Source: Toxorhynchites rutilus septentrionalis
Lineage: Eukaryota > Arthropoda > Insecta > Diptera > Culicidae
Reading direction: 5' to 3'
DNA: 64,000 nt
Assembly: GCF_029784135.1 (NCBI RefSeq)
Contig: NC_073746.1
Span: 109,896,661-109,960,660 of the forward strand
The position numbers and the translations under genes were made by a program. The notes under the pieces were generated by a model. It was not told the origin of the DNA, did not search any database, and worked only from the letters and a program-made list of their open reading frames with translations. Positions within the stretch are counted from its first letter, which is position 1. Each line of letters begins with the position of its first letter. Shown one piece after another: positions 1-11,976 of the stretch.

Positions 1-1387
1 GTTTCGGAACGAAATCCGTTCATATTTACAAACCATGACCACAACAAACACAACCACGATTACACTATATGCGTTTGACAGATCGAATTCGAGGTTACGA
101 CTATGGCATTTTTATCCCGGTAATAATGGCTCCTTTTGCCCCGGATGTTGAAAGATAACAAATTTATTTTTTATTGAATTAAATGCGTACGATTTAAATT
201 AGTTCATACAGTAAGTTGAAGAAAAATTATTATTCTATTTGTATTTATGGGTGGAGTCATGCAAACATATAGAAACTGATTTAATTTTTAATTTTTAACG
301 TTAATTTGCGCCTGTGCGTTTTTATATAGATTGCAGTTGTAAGGAGCTCAGTTAGTATTTATCTGTTTTCCAATAAAAAATATTTAAGGTCCTGGCTGAT
401 AATATGTGAGATATATGCAGTATCTGTAGAACCAAAGTTCTGTAGTTAAATAATTGTAAAAGATGAACATAGGCAAAATAATCAGATGGGTACTCTTGCC
501 CCGGGTTCCCCTATTATCAGACCACGCGTGCATTACGAAAATCATTGCCTGGATTTTTGAAAAAAAAAAAACAGTTTTATTTGAGCTATGTTACCAACGC
601 CAGTTTGTTGTGGAAACAGCGAATCTTAATTGCGTTGGCGGTTGTCGTATTTCCATAGGGAATCAGTTTCCAATTATTTTCTCCAAAATGCCACCATTGA
701 GCGGAGCATAAGGAAGCATCAGGAAGAAGAGTTCTACACATTTTTCGACCTTGTAGCATGAGTCGTCAAGGAAAAAATTCTTACTGATGGATTTGTGTCG
801 TATACCACATTATTTCTTTGAAAGTTTGAAGGCATATTATTTTCATGAGCTCAGAACCAAAAACTATGAATAATTATGAGCAACTTTCTCTTCGATTGTG
901 TGAAATGAGACGCACGACCTATGCCGGTTCCCAGTTTGAGTCGTGGAAGAGACAGTCATACTTTTTTTTTTGTAATAGATTTATTCTTGTGTATTGACAA
1001 TAAGGCGATATATCGCTAATGGGGAAAAAAATACAAATCACAAATCGCTCAACAATTCGGCAAACACCGGATAATTTTCATGTTTCAATTTTTCTGGTAC
1101 CGTCATCCGGGGGCAAATGGATCACCGGGATGAAATTGATCAAACGTATTACTGAATACAAACATAAATGTTCAGAGGTATTATGCATTTTAATTTTAAA
1201 CCTTTTGAGTTTGTCATGTTCAATAATCATCTGAAGGTTATTTTTGTCAATGGCTATCAACGAATCACTTATTAAATTGTATAAAAAATTAATATTTTTC
1301 TAAATAGCACTTTCGTTTTCATTTTTAACTATTGTAAAGAAACATATTTTCAACACATCAAAACAATATTTATAGACGCTAAACATA
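1..1387. other. No gene recognised; AT-rich non-coding DNA
   Basis: I see no supported coding region, RNA gene or complete transposon here. The short open frames lack domain-like sequence and convincing splice context. A CATCCGGGGGCAAATGG patch near 1103 and poly-T runs are the only local oddities. It is the left flank of the mariner that starts at 1388. Confidence 0.6.
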
Positions 1388-2375
1388 TTAGGCTGTCAGA
1401 AAAGTTCTGCGAGGTGTCGTTGTAAGCGCGTAGTTCTAGTTGTATTCATTGTATCGAGTCATACTATAGCTTGTTGCAAAGGTATTTTTGCGCGCTATAA
1501 TATAGTTCTTGACAGTGTTTTGTTTGGTTAAGTCGTTCGTGAGTTATAGTGTCGCAAATATGGATCAAAATAAAGAGAAAATCCGACATATTTTACAGTA
1601 TTACTATGACAAAGGCAAAAATGCATCTCAAGCTGCCAATAAAATTTGTGCAGTTTATGGACCCGATACAGTTTCCATTTCCACCGCACAACGATGGTTT
1701 CAACGTTTTCGTTCTGGTGTAGAGGTCGTCGAAGATGCGCCACGCTCTGGAAGGTCTGTCGTCGAAAATTGCGACAAAATCGCTGAGTTAGCCGAGAAAG
1801 ACCGGCATAGAAGCAGCCGTAGCATCGGCCAAGAGCTGGGGATAAGTCATCAAACCGTTATTAACCATTTGAAGAAGCTTGGATTCACAAAGAAGCTTGA
1901 TGTATGGGTGCCACACACGTTGACGCAAAAAACATCTTTGACCGTATCGACGCATGTGAATCGCTGCTGAATCGCAACAAAATCGACCCGTTTCTGAAGC
2001 GGATGGTGACTGGCGATGAAAAGTGGGTCACTTACGACAACGTGAAGCGCAAACGGTCGTGGTCGAAGCCCGCTGAAGCGGCTCAGACGGTGGCCAAGCC
2101 CTCATTAACGGCCAGGAAGGTTCTGCTGTGTGTTTGGTGGGATTGTCTAGGAATAATCTATTATGAGCTGCTTCCCTATGGCCAAACGCTCAATTCGGAC
2201 CTGTACTGCCAACAACTGGACCGCTTGAAGGTAGCACTCATGAAGAAGAGGCCATCTTTGATAAACAGAGGCCGCATTGTCTTCCATCAGGACAACGCCA
2301 GGCCACACACTTCTTTGGTGACGCGCCAGAAGCTCCAGGAGCTCGGATGGGAGGTTCTTTTGCATCCGCCGTATA

Positions 2376-3673
2376 AAGGGTGTGTCACATCAAATTGTAT
2401 CACGGAAAAAACGCTGTAGAAATTCGCCCAGTAGACCGATCCTTTTGAAAATTTTAAACAGTAAAATAAAAACTATTAAACAACTTTTGGCATTTTCTTT
2501 TTATTCATACTTCGAGCCCAAGCCTGTATGCTCGCACCTTCCTCTTTACCCCGTCCATAAGGTTCTGTACAACGTCAGGTTGTAGTTTTTTTTTAACAGA
2601 AATCCATTTTCTCTTGAAGTCCGCCTCCGATTTAACAACTTTTGGGTTCTTCCGGAGGGCCTGCTTCATAATCGCCCAATATTTCTCTATTGGGCGAAGC
2701 TCCGGCGCGTTGGGCGGGTTCATTTCCTTTGGCACGAAGGTGACCCCGTTGGCTTCGTACCACTCCAACACGTCCTTTGAATAGTGACACGAAGCGAGAT
2801 CCGGCCAGAAGATGGTCGGGCCCTCGTGCTGCTTCAATAGTGGTAGTAAGCGCTTCTGTAGGCACTCCTTAAGGTAAACCTGCCCGTTTACCGTGCCGGT
2901 CATCACGAAGGGGGCGCTCCGCTTTCCGCAAGAGCAGATCGCTTGCCACACCATGTACTTTTTGGCAAACTTGGATAGTTTCTGCTTGCGAATCTCCTCC
3001 GGAACGCTGAATTTGTCCTCTGCGGAGAAGAACAACAGGCCCGGCAGCTGACGAAAGTCCGCTTTGACGTAGGTTTCGTCGTCTATTACCAGGCAATGCG
3101 GCTTCGTCAGCATTTCGGTGTACAGCTCCCGTGCTCGCGTCTTCCCCACCATGTTTTGCCTTTCATCGCGGTTAGGAGCCTTCTGAACCTTGTATGTACG
3201 CAGGCCTTCCCGCTGCTTGGTCCGCTGGACGAATGAACTTGACAAATTCAGCTTATTGGCGACATCCCGGACCGAACTTCTCGGATCACGTCTAAACTGC
3301 TTAACTACGCGCTTGTGATCTTTTTCACTGACGGAGCATCCATTTTTGCCGTTCTTCACCTTCCGGTCGATGGTTAGGTTCTCGAAGTATCGTTTTAGTA
3401 CTCTGCTGACCGTGGATTGGACGATTCCCAGCATCTTACCGATGTCCCGATGTGACAACTCCGGATTCTCGAAATGAGTGCACAGGATTAATTCACGACG
3501 CTCTTTTTCGTTCGACGACATTTTTCCAAATTTACGAAAAATTGACAGTGAAGCATGGCCAACGTGATCTATACACTCTTATCTGATAATAAGCGGAAGC
3601 TGAAGATATAATTCCTAAAAATTAAATTTCTACAGCGTTTTTTCAGTGATGCAATTTGATGTGACACACCCTT
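2376..3673 (-). mobile_element. ITmD37E-type transposon, copy 1, nested in mariner A1
   Basis: The left end reads AAGGGTGTGTCACATC and the right end GATGTGACACACCCTT, so the ends are inverted repeats that continue imperfectly for about 50 bp up to the CTGTAGAAATT region. TA flanks both sides (2374-2375, 3674-3675); removing the element with one TA restores the mariner sequence GTATAGTCCGGAC. Length is 1,298 bp, identical to the copy at 49948-51245. Confidence 0.95.
2505..3521 (-). CDS. DD37E transposase (Tc1/mariner superfamily), full-length frame
   Basis: A 338-residue cut-and-paste transposase. The first 110 or so residues hold helix-turn-helix DNA-binding segments (STVSRVLKRYF; SSVRDVANKLNLSSSFVQR) that would bind the terminal inverted repeats. 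The catalytic domain follows: VIDDETYVKADF (first Asp), FWPDLASCHYS (second Asp) and RPIEKYWAIMKQAL (Glu). Exactly 37 residues separate the second Asp from the Glu, which is the DD37E signature described in mosquito elements. The frame has no stop or shift. By eye the protein differs from the copy at 50100-51116 at eight positions. Whether it is active is not known from sequence alone. Confidence 0.93.
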   Translation of the reverse strand: MSSNEKERRELILCTHFENPELSHRDIGKMLGIVQSTVSRVLKRYFENLTIDRKVKNGKNGCSVSEKDHKRVVKQFRRDPRSSVRDVANKLNLSSSFVQRTKQREGLRTYKVQKAPNRDERQNMVGKTRARELYTEMLTKPHCLVIDDETYVKADFRQLPGLLFFSAEDKFSVPEEIRKQKLSKFAKKYMVWQAICSCGKRSAPFVMTGTVNGQVYLKECLQKRLLPLLKQHEGPTIFWPDLASCHYSKDVLEWYEANGVTFVPKEMNPPNAPELRPIEKYWAIMKQALRKNPKVVKSEADFKRKWISVKKKLQPDVVQNLMDGVKRKVRAYRLGLEV

Positions 3674-3960
3674 TAGTCCGGACCTTGCACCAAGTGACTA
3701 CCACCTGTTTTTGTCCATGGCGAACGAGCTAGGTAGTCAGAAGTTAGCCACAAAAGAGGCCTGTGAAAATTGGCTATCCAAGTTTTTTGCCAATAAGGAA
3801 GCGAGCTTCTATAACAGGGGTATTATGAAGTAGGCATCTCGTTGGGAACAAGTCATCGAACAAAACGGCGCATATTTGACTTAAAACAGATGATTGTAAC
3901 TAATTTTATGAACAAATGAAAATTTAAAAAAAATACCGCAGGACTTTTTTGACAGCCTAA

Positions 3961-6900
3961 TATTGATTCACTTCTAGCCGATGATTAGCCGATATAAGAT
4001 GAGTTGAATAAGTAATCAAATACTTACTATTACTATTCAAACAAGCGAGGGAAAACTATTTTGCAAAAAAGCACCACGAACGACCAGAACCGAATCCCAT
4101 CATGCGACATATTGAACGTCTTGGTTTCTCAAAACTAGCTCATTGGTGGCCTTTTCAAGGGTTTTTGGACACATTAGAATAATACGAATGGTCTCCGGAT
4201 GACCTGCAGATCAGTGTTTTAATCGAGTTATGGAAAGGCATGCACCACACCTTTAGGTGGATTCAATTAGGTTTTTGTATCCTCAAACCCTTGAATTATC
4301 ATTCAATTGACCGCAGGCGAAGAAAATTTTTATTTTCTATACATTTTTGTGCATATGACACTAGAAAATCTCGAGAAACATACATTGATCAATTTCACCC
4401 CGAAGCTACATTTTGAAATTTTACGATAAAATATTTCGAAAACAACACTTGAAGATTTTTTTGAGCGAAGCTCTCCATAATGTTTTGTGACCGTAGCACC
4501 AGTACTGATTTTCAAAATAATTGGATATACATCTAACAAAAACTTTCGGAAATATTCAGATTTTTCTGAAAACTGTGATCAATTTTCCCCCGGTTTATGG
4601 TACTCATAAACATCCATTGCTGATAATTGAAAAATCGAAGAACTCTCGATGTTTCAAAGCGGAAACTATTTCTTGAATGCTTCTAAAATCAGTTTGTTCT
4701 GGAAGTTCCCGAAAAAGACTACAACCTAGGGGCATTCCGATAAGAGATAACTGCATTGCGCACCATTGCTTGTGGGGATGAAATTTCCTCTGGCGATGGA
4801 TTGATTAAAGATTGTCCAACGCCAACGGAATGATTATCAGGGACAAATCCAAAACATAGAAGTAATATATCGAGAAAAATTAGAAATGCCAATCATGCTA
4901 AATTCAGAAATACTGGACAAGGCACTGAAAATAATAACATTCAATTATCTAGCAAATTTAATATTGGCAGCACGTCAACCGCAATCACAAAATCTTGGAA
5001 GCCATTTTATGTGGTCCAAAACAAATATGTATTTGGTTAATGAAGACAGAATTTCTGTATACACCTTATTTATGATTACTGATCATGGATGATCACTGGA
5101 TGAAGATGAAGAAAAAAAGAAGAATAGTTACAGTAATCAATCGGGAATAGCGGCTCTGAAAAACAGAATGCAATTCATACACAACTTCAGTTCTAAATTT
5201 GAATAATACGATAGAATGGGAAGAACGAAATAACTTAAAATTAGCTACAATGTCTTTCACACAATGTCTTCGAGAAAACAAAAAAATTGCTATGAGAAAA
5301 GCACTGCAACTATAATTTCGTTATATCATGTTTTACTGTGTTGTTTTGCGATTCCATGTGATAAATATTGTAATACATGTTTTGCTATAAATTTTGCATG
5401 TTGCACGGAAAAAATGTTTAAATCATACATATTGGAGGGAAAAAAAGATTTTTCGTTTAATAAAAATATCTTTTTCGAATATATCACGTTTCCATTTTAT
5501 CACGCGAAATGTTTTTTGGTGTGATATAATCGAGACGTCACTGTATTTAGTCACAATCGTTATGTGCAATACGTGAGAACAGCAATACACTTCAATCTAG
5601 GATATTTTTTTTTCTTTTAAGATGAGTTTGATTTTATGAGTTTTAATATTTGACGAGACTTTTAAACAGAGCTTCTAAGTACATGATTCGTAGGTCTAAA
5701 ACAAAAATGCTATTATAAATGTAGCACTTCATGTGGATCGACTATTTTGTGTTTTTTTCACAAGAAAAAAGGCATGTGATTCTCATTATGCTAAACGTCC
5801 ATTATGGAAGATGTTGTTATGTGAAATTTGCTGCCCCTGTTCGTTCATTCTATGTCATCAGAACAGATAAAAAATCACAACGCATCACAATCAAATTACG
5901 TCACATCACAAGGGAAATGGCGCTTACGCCACTCCGTTTTGAAGCTTTTACGGGGTTATTTTTTCATATTTCTTTAAAACTTCGTAGTCGTTTGAAAGGA
6001 TTTGGTATTCTTTATCGATCTATAACATAAAAAGTAAAATGTCAATTTTGGTCATTTCGCGAGATTACGGCAGTCCCGCAGTTTTTCTTTTTCTTACTCT
6101 TTTTTTAAATACAATTACAAAAATTGTACTTTTTACACACTTAGGACACCTAGGAATGAAGTAGTAGATGACGCTTAGAATAAGTCATGATTGATTAAAT
6201 TTAATGTATGTAAACCATTAAATTTATTGTTCTGAACATTCGATCCTCTGAATAGTCTTTTTGTTCTAGTCTGTTAAGAATTACCTTATCCTTCCAGATT
6301 TTCGGATACCTTTCGGAGCAATTCAGTCCAAGCGTTTTTATCAGTTCACCCTTTCAGCTATTCTTCCCCAGGAAATGTACTCATTCAGCTGATGAATTAA
6401 AAAAAACGACGATACTAATCACCGAACTCAACCAACCCCCGTTTAAGTATATGTAATCTACAAGCACCAGTGGGCAGCCAAAGCGCAAAGCAGAGGGCTC
6501 AGAATTATCTGGCACATTCAAGGACAATCTGGGTTCGATTCATGTCTCCCTCGTCCACCTGGATCGAGTGGAATGGATAACATACTGGCTGGATATTCTA
6601 CACTACAGTTAACATATGGCACTCTCCAAAAGCAATCCCTCACTCGAAAAGCTTCTTTGTCCCGAGAAGAGCTGAACAGGCTGAACACTCCACCAACTAC
6701 TACTATGTATCCGGTTGTCGGGTTAGCCGTAAACTCACCCACACAAACACACAACTATAAATTAACACAACTATTGGCCAGTGGGGCGGGGGATATAGAA
6801 CATAATATGTGAGAATGAGGTTAGAGAGTTCTGCAACCTCTGCAACGATTGCCAAAAAGGGCGGGATGGTGGTGGTGGTTTTTGCAAACTACTACGGTAA

Positions 6901-7139
6901 GTTGTGTGAGAAGAGTGGGTGAAGGTGGAAATAGTGGGCTCATGTGGCAGCTGGTGATTTGGCGGTGGTATTTGCGCTTATCGGTGTTATTAGACGATAC
7001 TAAATACTTTCACTTGAATTTGGCACAGGTTTGGTATCGATTGTGTTGGTTTTGCCTGAATGGGTTGTTGTTGTTAAGATAGATAGCAAACATGTGGTTG
7101 ATTGTGGTTTTTTTTTGTTTTCTATTTTTGTTGCTTGGT
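3961..7139. other. Intergenic DNA and 3' flank of the CBM14 mucin gene
   Basis: I see no supported coding gene. On the minus strand this is the downstream side of the large mucin-like gene, so part of it is probably its 3' untranslated region. A candidate AATAAA on the minus strand lies at 6223-6228, about 0.9 kb past the stop codon; I cannot say whether it is used. The open frames between 4.3 and 6.0 kb are AT-rich and featureless. Confidence 0.5.
6470..6610 (+). repeat. Possible tRNA-derived SINE fragment
   Basis: The stretch holds CTGGGTTCGATTCATG near 6530, which resembles the RNA polymerase III B box (GGTTCGANNC). A GCACCAGTGG start is shared with the stretch near 15246. No clear A box or target duplication was found, so this is only a candidate. 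Confidence 0.3.
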
Positions 7140-10100
7140 TCAGTACCTCGACGGGATTTCGTTGCACTTGGCGGAAAGCGAGTTTTCTGTACATTGTATG
7201 CTTTTCCCGGCTGACGGTTTGCTATATCGGCGTGGCAGCTGTGCGGCCGCAATCGTGGTCTTTATGGCATTATTGACTCTGGATGCGCGCGGTGGGAGCT
7301 TGTTCATGGAGTATGTTGTGGGTAAGCGAGGGGTGGTGGTGGTGGTGATAGCGGTATGTGTTGTGTTGGAAGTGGAGCTTGAAGTTGTTTCGTGCGTTGG
7401 TTCGTCTGGTGTCGTCGTCGTACTCGGACTGTGGCTTGTGGAACTTGTGGCTGAAGTCGTCGTCGTCGTCGTCATCGTTGTTGTCGTTGATGTAGTCGTC
7501 GACGTCGTCGAGGTGGTGGTCGAGCGTTGTGTACTTGGTGCTACAGTTGTCGAGGTGGTGGTAGAAGGCAATCGCTGGGTGCTGGAGCTCGATGTATACC
7601 GAGGGGAGGTACTCGTCGTGGTAGTGGTCGTCGGCTCTGTAGTGGTGTAACGTCTCGACGATCGGTAAAGAGGTTTGTACTGGGTAGCGGTTCTAGCAGT
7701 CGTGGTGGTTGTCGGAGCAACAGTGGTCGACTCTTGGTACGAGTAATCCGCCAAATCCTCCTCGGGCGGGACTTCGTCATCTTCATCTTCGTCCTCATCG
7801 TCCTCTTCGTTACTGGTATTGTCCTCCTGCTGGTACGACAGCAGTTCCTTTTCGGTCGGTATGTTCATTTCGGGCATCTCTACGGTCGCACGGAACTTCT
7901 TCGTCGTTGACTCAGTCTCGCTGTTGGAGGAAGGCCTAAATGTGTTCAATTCAGTCGAGGTTAAATGGAAACGAGTGTAGTACACTGGCTTGTCTGTGAT
8001 CTTAACCACATCAACGGGTTCCGATTCTGTGCTAATTGTTACGTTCTCCGTGGGAGCTATATTCTTTTTGTACACTTCAGCATTATCGTCACTAAAACGT
8101 GACCTGTAATGGGTTGTATTCGTCGAAGAAACGTCATCGCTAGCGTCGCGAGATCGTGACTCGGCGGTACGAACACGGTTCGCATATGAACCGGTGGAAG
8201 AGGAGACCGAAGGCGACACGGAAAGGGTCACCTTGCGATCGGGATACTCGGAAGATATGGAAAGCACCGTGGTTTCAGTGCTGGTAGAAGTCAGGTTAGC
8301 GTTTGCGTTACCGTGTTTAAGGGTGGCTTTCGCGGCCGTTGGCCGCAGCCGAGAGTATGTTCGTCTTAAGTGACCACGGCTACGGTGCCGATAGCGAGGG
8401 GTGGTTACCTCGTCGGATGATTCGACAGGTTTTATGAAAGTGAACATTGGACGGTACCGTCCTCGGTAGACTTCGGTAGATTTGGGGGCGTTAGTGGCAG
8501 TGTAGTCCTCTGTGCTCGCAGCGGAAGTCGAAGACGTTAAGGTACTGCTTGACGTTAGTGGGGTAGTACTCGTGCTGGTGGTAGACTCTGTTGTGGTTGT
8601 GGTAGTGGTGGAAGGAGTTGTGCTTGAGGTTGTTGTAGTTGGCTCGGTGGTAGTGGTGGTGGTGGTAGAAGTAGTGGTAGTGGTAATAGGAGCAGGAGTA
8701 GTAGTTGTGGTAGTAGAAGTTGTGAAAGTAGTTGCAATATCATGCGTTGTTCTAGTAGCAGGTGTAGTGGTGGGCTTTACAAAGGTGGTTAGTTTCGATG
8801 GAGCGGTTATCGAGAAAAAACTTCTGAAAGAAGATTCACGAGGTGCTTCGGAAGTAACTCGGTAGGTGTTAGAAATCACTCTAGGTGTAGAGTAAATTAA
8901 CGATTTGTCCGATGAGGTCATTTGTCGTTGCACTTCAAGGCTTTTGAACGGTGATACGAGAAGGCGTGTAGAAGTGCTTGGTGCGAATGTTTTGTTCAGA
9001 GTATCTTTGAAGATCTGTCCCCGAGAGGTGAAACTTTGTACTGCCTCGGAAATTTTTCTACTATCAAAGGTGCTAGATGGGGGTGGTGTTGAGGTTGTTC
9101 TCGGTGGAAAACGTGTAGGTGGCAATGTTTTGATTTCTAGCTGATCCAGAAAGTCGGTTTCAGCTTTGAATGGGATGTAGGAATCGTCCAGTTCCTGCTC
9201 ATCTTGCTCCTGGAGGGTATTGGTTTGAGGTTTCGAGAACACATTATCCGGATATGAGGCAATCCATTCACTGGGTGAGGTTGGGTCCGTATCGAGATAG
9301 CTCACTTTAGCGGGTCGACTACTAAGTCTGGTAGATGCAGTGGCTTCGGCCCGATTCTGGTAGTAACGCGAGCGTATCGGAGACGTGGTAGAACTTGACA
9401 CGAAATGCAGCGCTTTGCCCGTTGTTGTAGTCGTAGGTTCAGTGGTGGTGGATGTCACCTTATCAAACACTCTCGAGTGTGAATATTTGGGGCTGGGCGT
9501 TGTAAGTTCTACTACCTCTACTGTTCCTTTCGTTATGGCAGGTCTTCCGCCGATGCCAGCATTCAGCGTTAAACGAATTGATTTGTTGTTATCGAATTGA
9601 CTGGGTTGGACTTCATATCTAGGGGAAGATGTAGTGGTACTGGTGTGCTCTTCGAGTTTGGTGTATCCCACGATCTTTCTATAATCATTATGATCTGGGC
9701 TGATTTCAGGGCGAGGTTTTCCACGAATAAATTCGTTATCCTCAAATTGGTTGGATTTGATCCTATATCTCGGCGGATTCGTCGTGGGAGTTTCAGTGGA
9801 GCTAACGAACTCTCTGGGTTTAGTGTACACCGTAGACAACCCAACGGGTTTTCTATAATCTTTTGGCTCTGAGTTGGTTTCGTAGCGAGTGTTTGTGCGA
9901 ATAGATTTGTTGTCCTCGAGTTGGACGGGTTTGATTTCATTTCTGGGCGAAGTCGTCGTGGGCCTTGCGGTGGAGCTAACGAATTCTTTGGGTGTAGTGT
10001 ACACCGATGTCAAATTGGAGGTTTTCCTATAATCGATTTGATCTGGACTGACTTTGTCGGGGTTGACTTCATATCTGGGTGCGTTAGTGGTGGAACGCTC

Positions 10101-11976
10101 CGTGGAGCTAATGTACTCTTCAGGTTTAGTATACACAGACGACCCAATGGTCTTCCTGTAGTCAACTTGTTCTGGGCTGATTTCGTAGCGAGTTTTTCCG
10201 CCAAACCCGGTGCCGAGTGTCAAGCGAATGGATTTGCCGTCCTCGAATTGGTCGGGTTTGATTTGATGTCTTGGAGCAGATGTTGTAGTGAATCTTTCTG
10301 TGGAGCTAATAGGTTCTTCGGGTTTAGTGTACACCGTTGACAACCCTAGACGAGGTTTGTCACCGAATACTGTGCCCAGAGTCAAGCGAATAGACTTGTG
10401 ATCCTCGAACTGGTCGGGTTTGACTTCATATTTGGGCGCGCTTGTCGTGGGTCTTACGGTGGAGCTTGTGTGTTCCTCGGGTTTGCTGTACATCGAGGAC
10501 AGTCGCACAGTTTTCCTGTAGTCGACTTGATCCAAACCGATTTCGTACCGAGGGGATGAATATGAGTATGTCACTCGCGTTGGAGCCGCACTAGGGCTGA
10601 GCGTGGAAGTTACCGGCAACCGATTTGTCTGGTTCGTCTTGGAATTTTCGGACTTTGCAGCGGTTCGTGGGGATTGGGTAGAGCTTGGGAGTATGTGCTC
10701 GGTCCTGATATCATATATCGGAGTCCGGGTTACCGGTCTCTCGGTGGTCTGTGGTTCGTATTTGAAGCTACCCGAGGGAACTCGAGGAACCTTGCTGTCG
10801 TTCGAATACTCTGGCCGAGGTTCGTAACGTGTAGACGAGGATAGAATTGGAGTCCTCGTCGTTGTTGTCGTTGTTGTTGATGATCCATGGCCGAAGATTG
10901 AACCCAGCGTCAACCGATGTTTACTGCCGTTAACTCTGAAATCGTCCGAGTTAAGAATATAACGAGGTGATTGTGTAGAGCTAGGGCGCACCAGAGTAAA
11001 ATTTGGTTCGACAAACTGCGAGCCATCGACTTCGATGGTTTTGATCGTGTCCTGTGCGTTGAATGGTCTAGCAGTGGAATAAGCAGAAACTGGTGCGAAT
11101 GTGGTAGATGTAGCGATAGTGGATTGCTGAGTGGCGGAAAGTGTAGTGCCGAGAGCCTTGAGAAAGGTATTTTGACCGCGACTGCGAATACTTGGGTTCA
11201 AATAGCTATCATAATCAGGTATAGCCGGCACCCGCGTCAGGGGAATCACCGGTTTGTGTGCCTTGAAACTCTCTGGCTGTATGTCGGAGATGACGTAGGT
11301 ATGAACGTTTTGCTTTTGTATTTCAGGGCGTGGTGTTGTGGTTGTGGTGCTGGTAGTAGTAGTTGTAGTTGTGGTAGTAGAAGTAGCGCTAGTGGTTGTC
11401 GTAGGTTTCGTGGTCGTGGTCTCGGTTGTAGAGCTTAGTGACCTCAGTGGCTCAGGGCTACTGTTGAATGAGTAGGTGAAGTAGTTTCTAGGCTTATCAT
11501 ACGAGAAGGGACTGTCCCCACGGAGCCCACCCGAAGTGTAATTGGAGGATGGCGGATTGACTGGCAGTAACTTTTGTGTGATGAACTTTTTGTTCGACTG
11601 ATCATTGCTGCTGTCTTCGTCCCGAGCGTCATATTCGTAACGTGTTTTGCTAAGCGGATAATCATCGTCGTCGTCATAGTAGCTGTCCTCTGGGATGGGA
11701 TGGAATTTTATTTCCGGAGGGATTCGGGACAAAGGTTTGCCGTCACTGTCGAAAGGTAGGGAGCGACCGGTTGTGCTGGTAGTGCTAGTGGTTCTTGTCG
11801 TGGGTTTGTAGATACTCGATCCGGAACTGGGGGACCGAGGTGTGTAGGAAAACGGGGAAAAGGACACTAGGATGGGACTCTCCGTCGAGGTGGAAGTGGG
11901 ACCCGCGCGTGCTGCGAGTGTTAATATAATTGGTTTGGGAGTTGATTTTTTGCTTTGTTCATCCAATTGTGATGAT
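7140..11976 (-). CDS. Exon 9: terminal mucin-like exon
   Basis: A single open exon of 4,837 bp opens after CTATTCCAACAG and ends with TGA at 7142-7140 (residues 1309-2920). It alternates Thr/Ser tracts with a block of six or seven diverged repeats at about 9590-10560, each with SSTERPTT, APRYEIKPDQFED, KSIRLTL, VDYRKT and YTKPEE elements. An acidic patch (EEDDEDEDEDDEVPPEED) lies near 7.75-7.81 kb. Cysteines are nearly absent until the end (IQCTENSLSAKCNEIPSRY). Such Thr/Ser tracts are typical O-glycosylation sites. The last codons contain CGAG|GTACTG, so a further exon cannot be fully excluded. Confidence 0.92.

Larger units (their letters stand above)
1560..3884 (+). pseudogene. mariner transposase, broken (copy A1)
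   Basis: The frame starts MDQNKEKIRHIL and carries the paired helix-turn-helix region, the WVPHTLTQK linker, MVTGDEKW with the first catalytic Asp, and FHQDNARPHTS with the second. The third Asp (PSDYHLF) lies beyond the nested insertion; 34 residues separate the last two, so the family is DD34D. The copy is dead in three ways. One A is missing from the run after TTGACGC near 1927, which shifts the frame. The DD37E element splits the catalytic core at 2376. A TAG near 3830 replaces the Leu codon that copy A3 has after GIMK. Confidence 0.92.
1388..3960 (+). mobile_element. mariner (DD34D) element, copy A1, interrupted by a nested DD37E transposon
   Basis: The termini are inverted: TTAGGCTGTCAGAAAAG at the left and the complementary ...TTTTGACAGCCTAA at the right. 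Both ends are flanked by TA (1386-1387 and 3961-3962), the usual target duplication of Tc1/mariner elements. Without the 1,298-bp insertion at 2376-3673 (plus its extra TA) the element is about 1.27 kb, normal for mariner. Its relatives here are A3 (60742-62016, minus) and an internally deleted derivative (52521-52865). Confidence 0.93.

Noticed and set aside
7102..7650. Long valine-rich open frame on the plus strand opposite exon 9
   Set aside because: It is the reverse complement of the Thr/Ser/Asp codon tracts (ACC, TCG, GAC) of the real exon and has no start or domain logic of its own.
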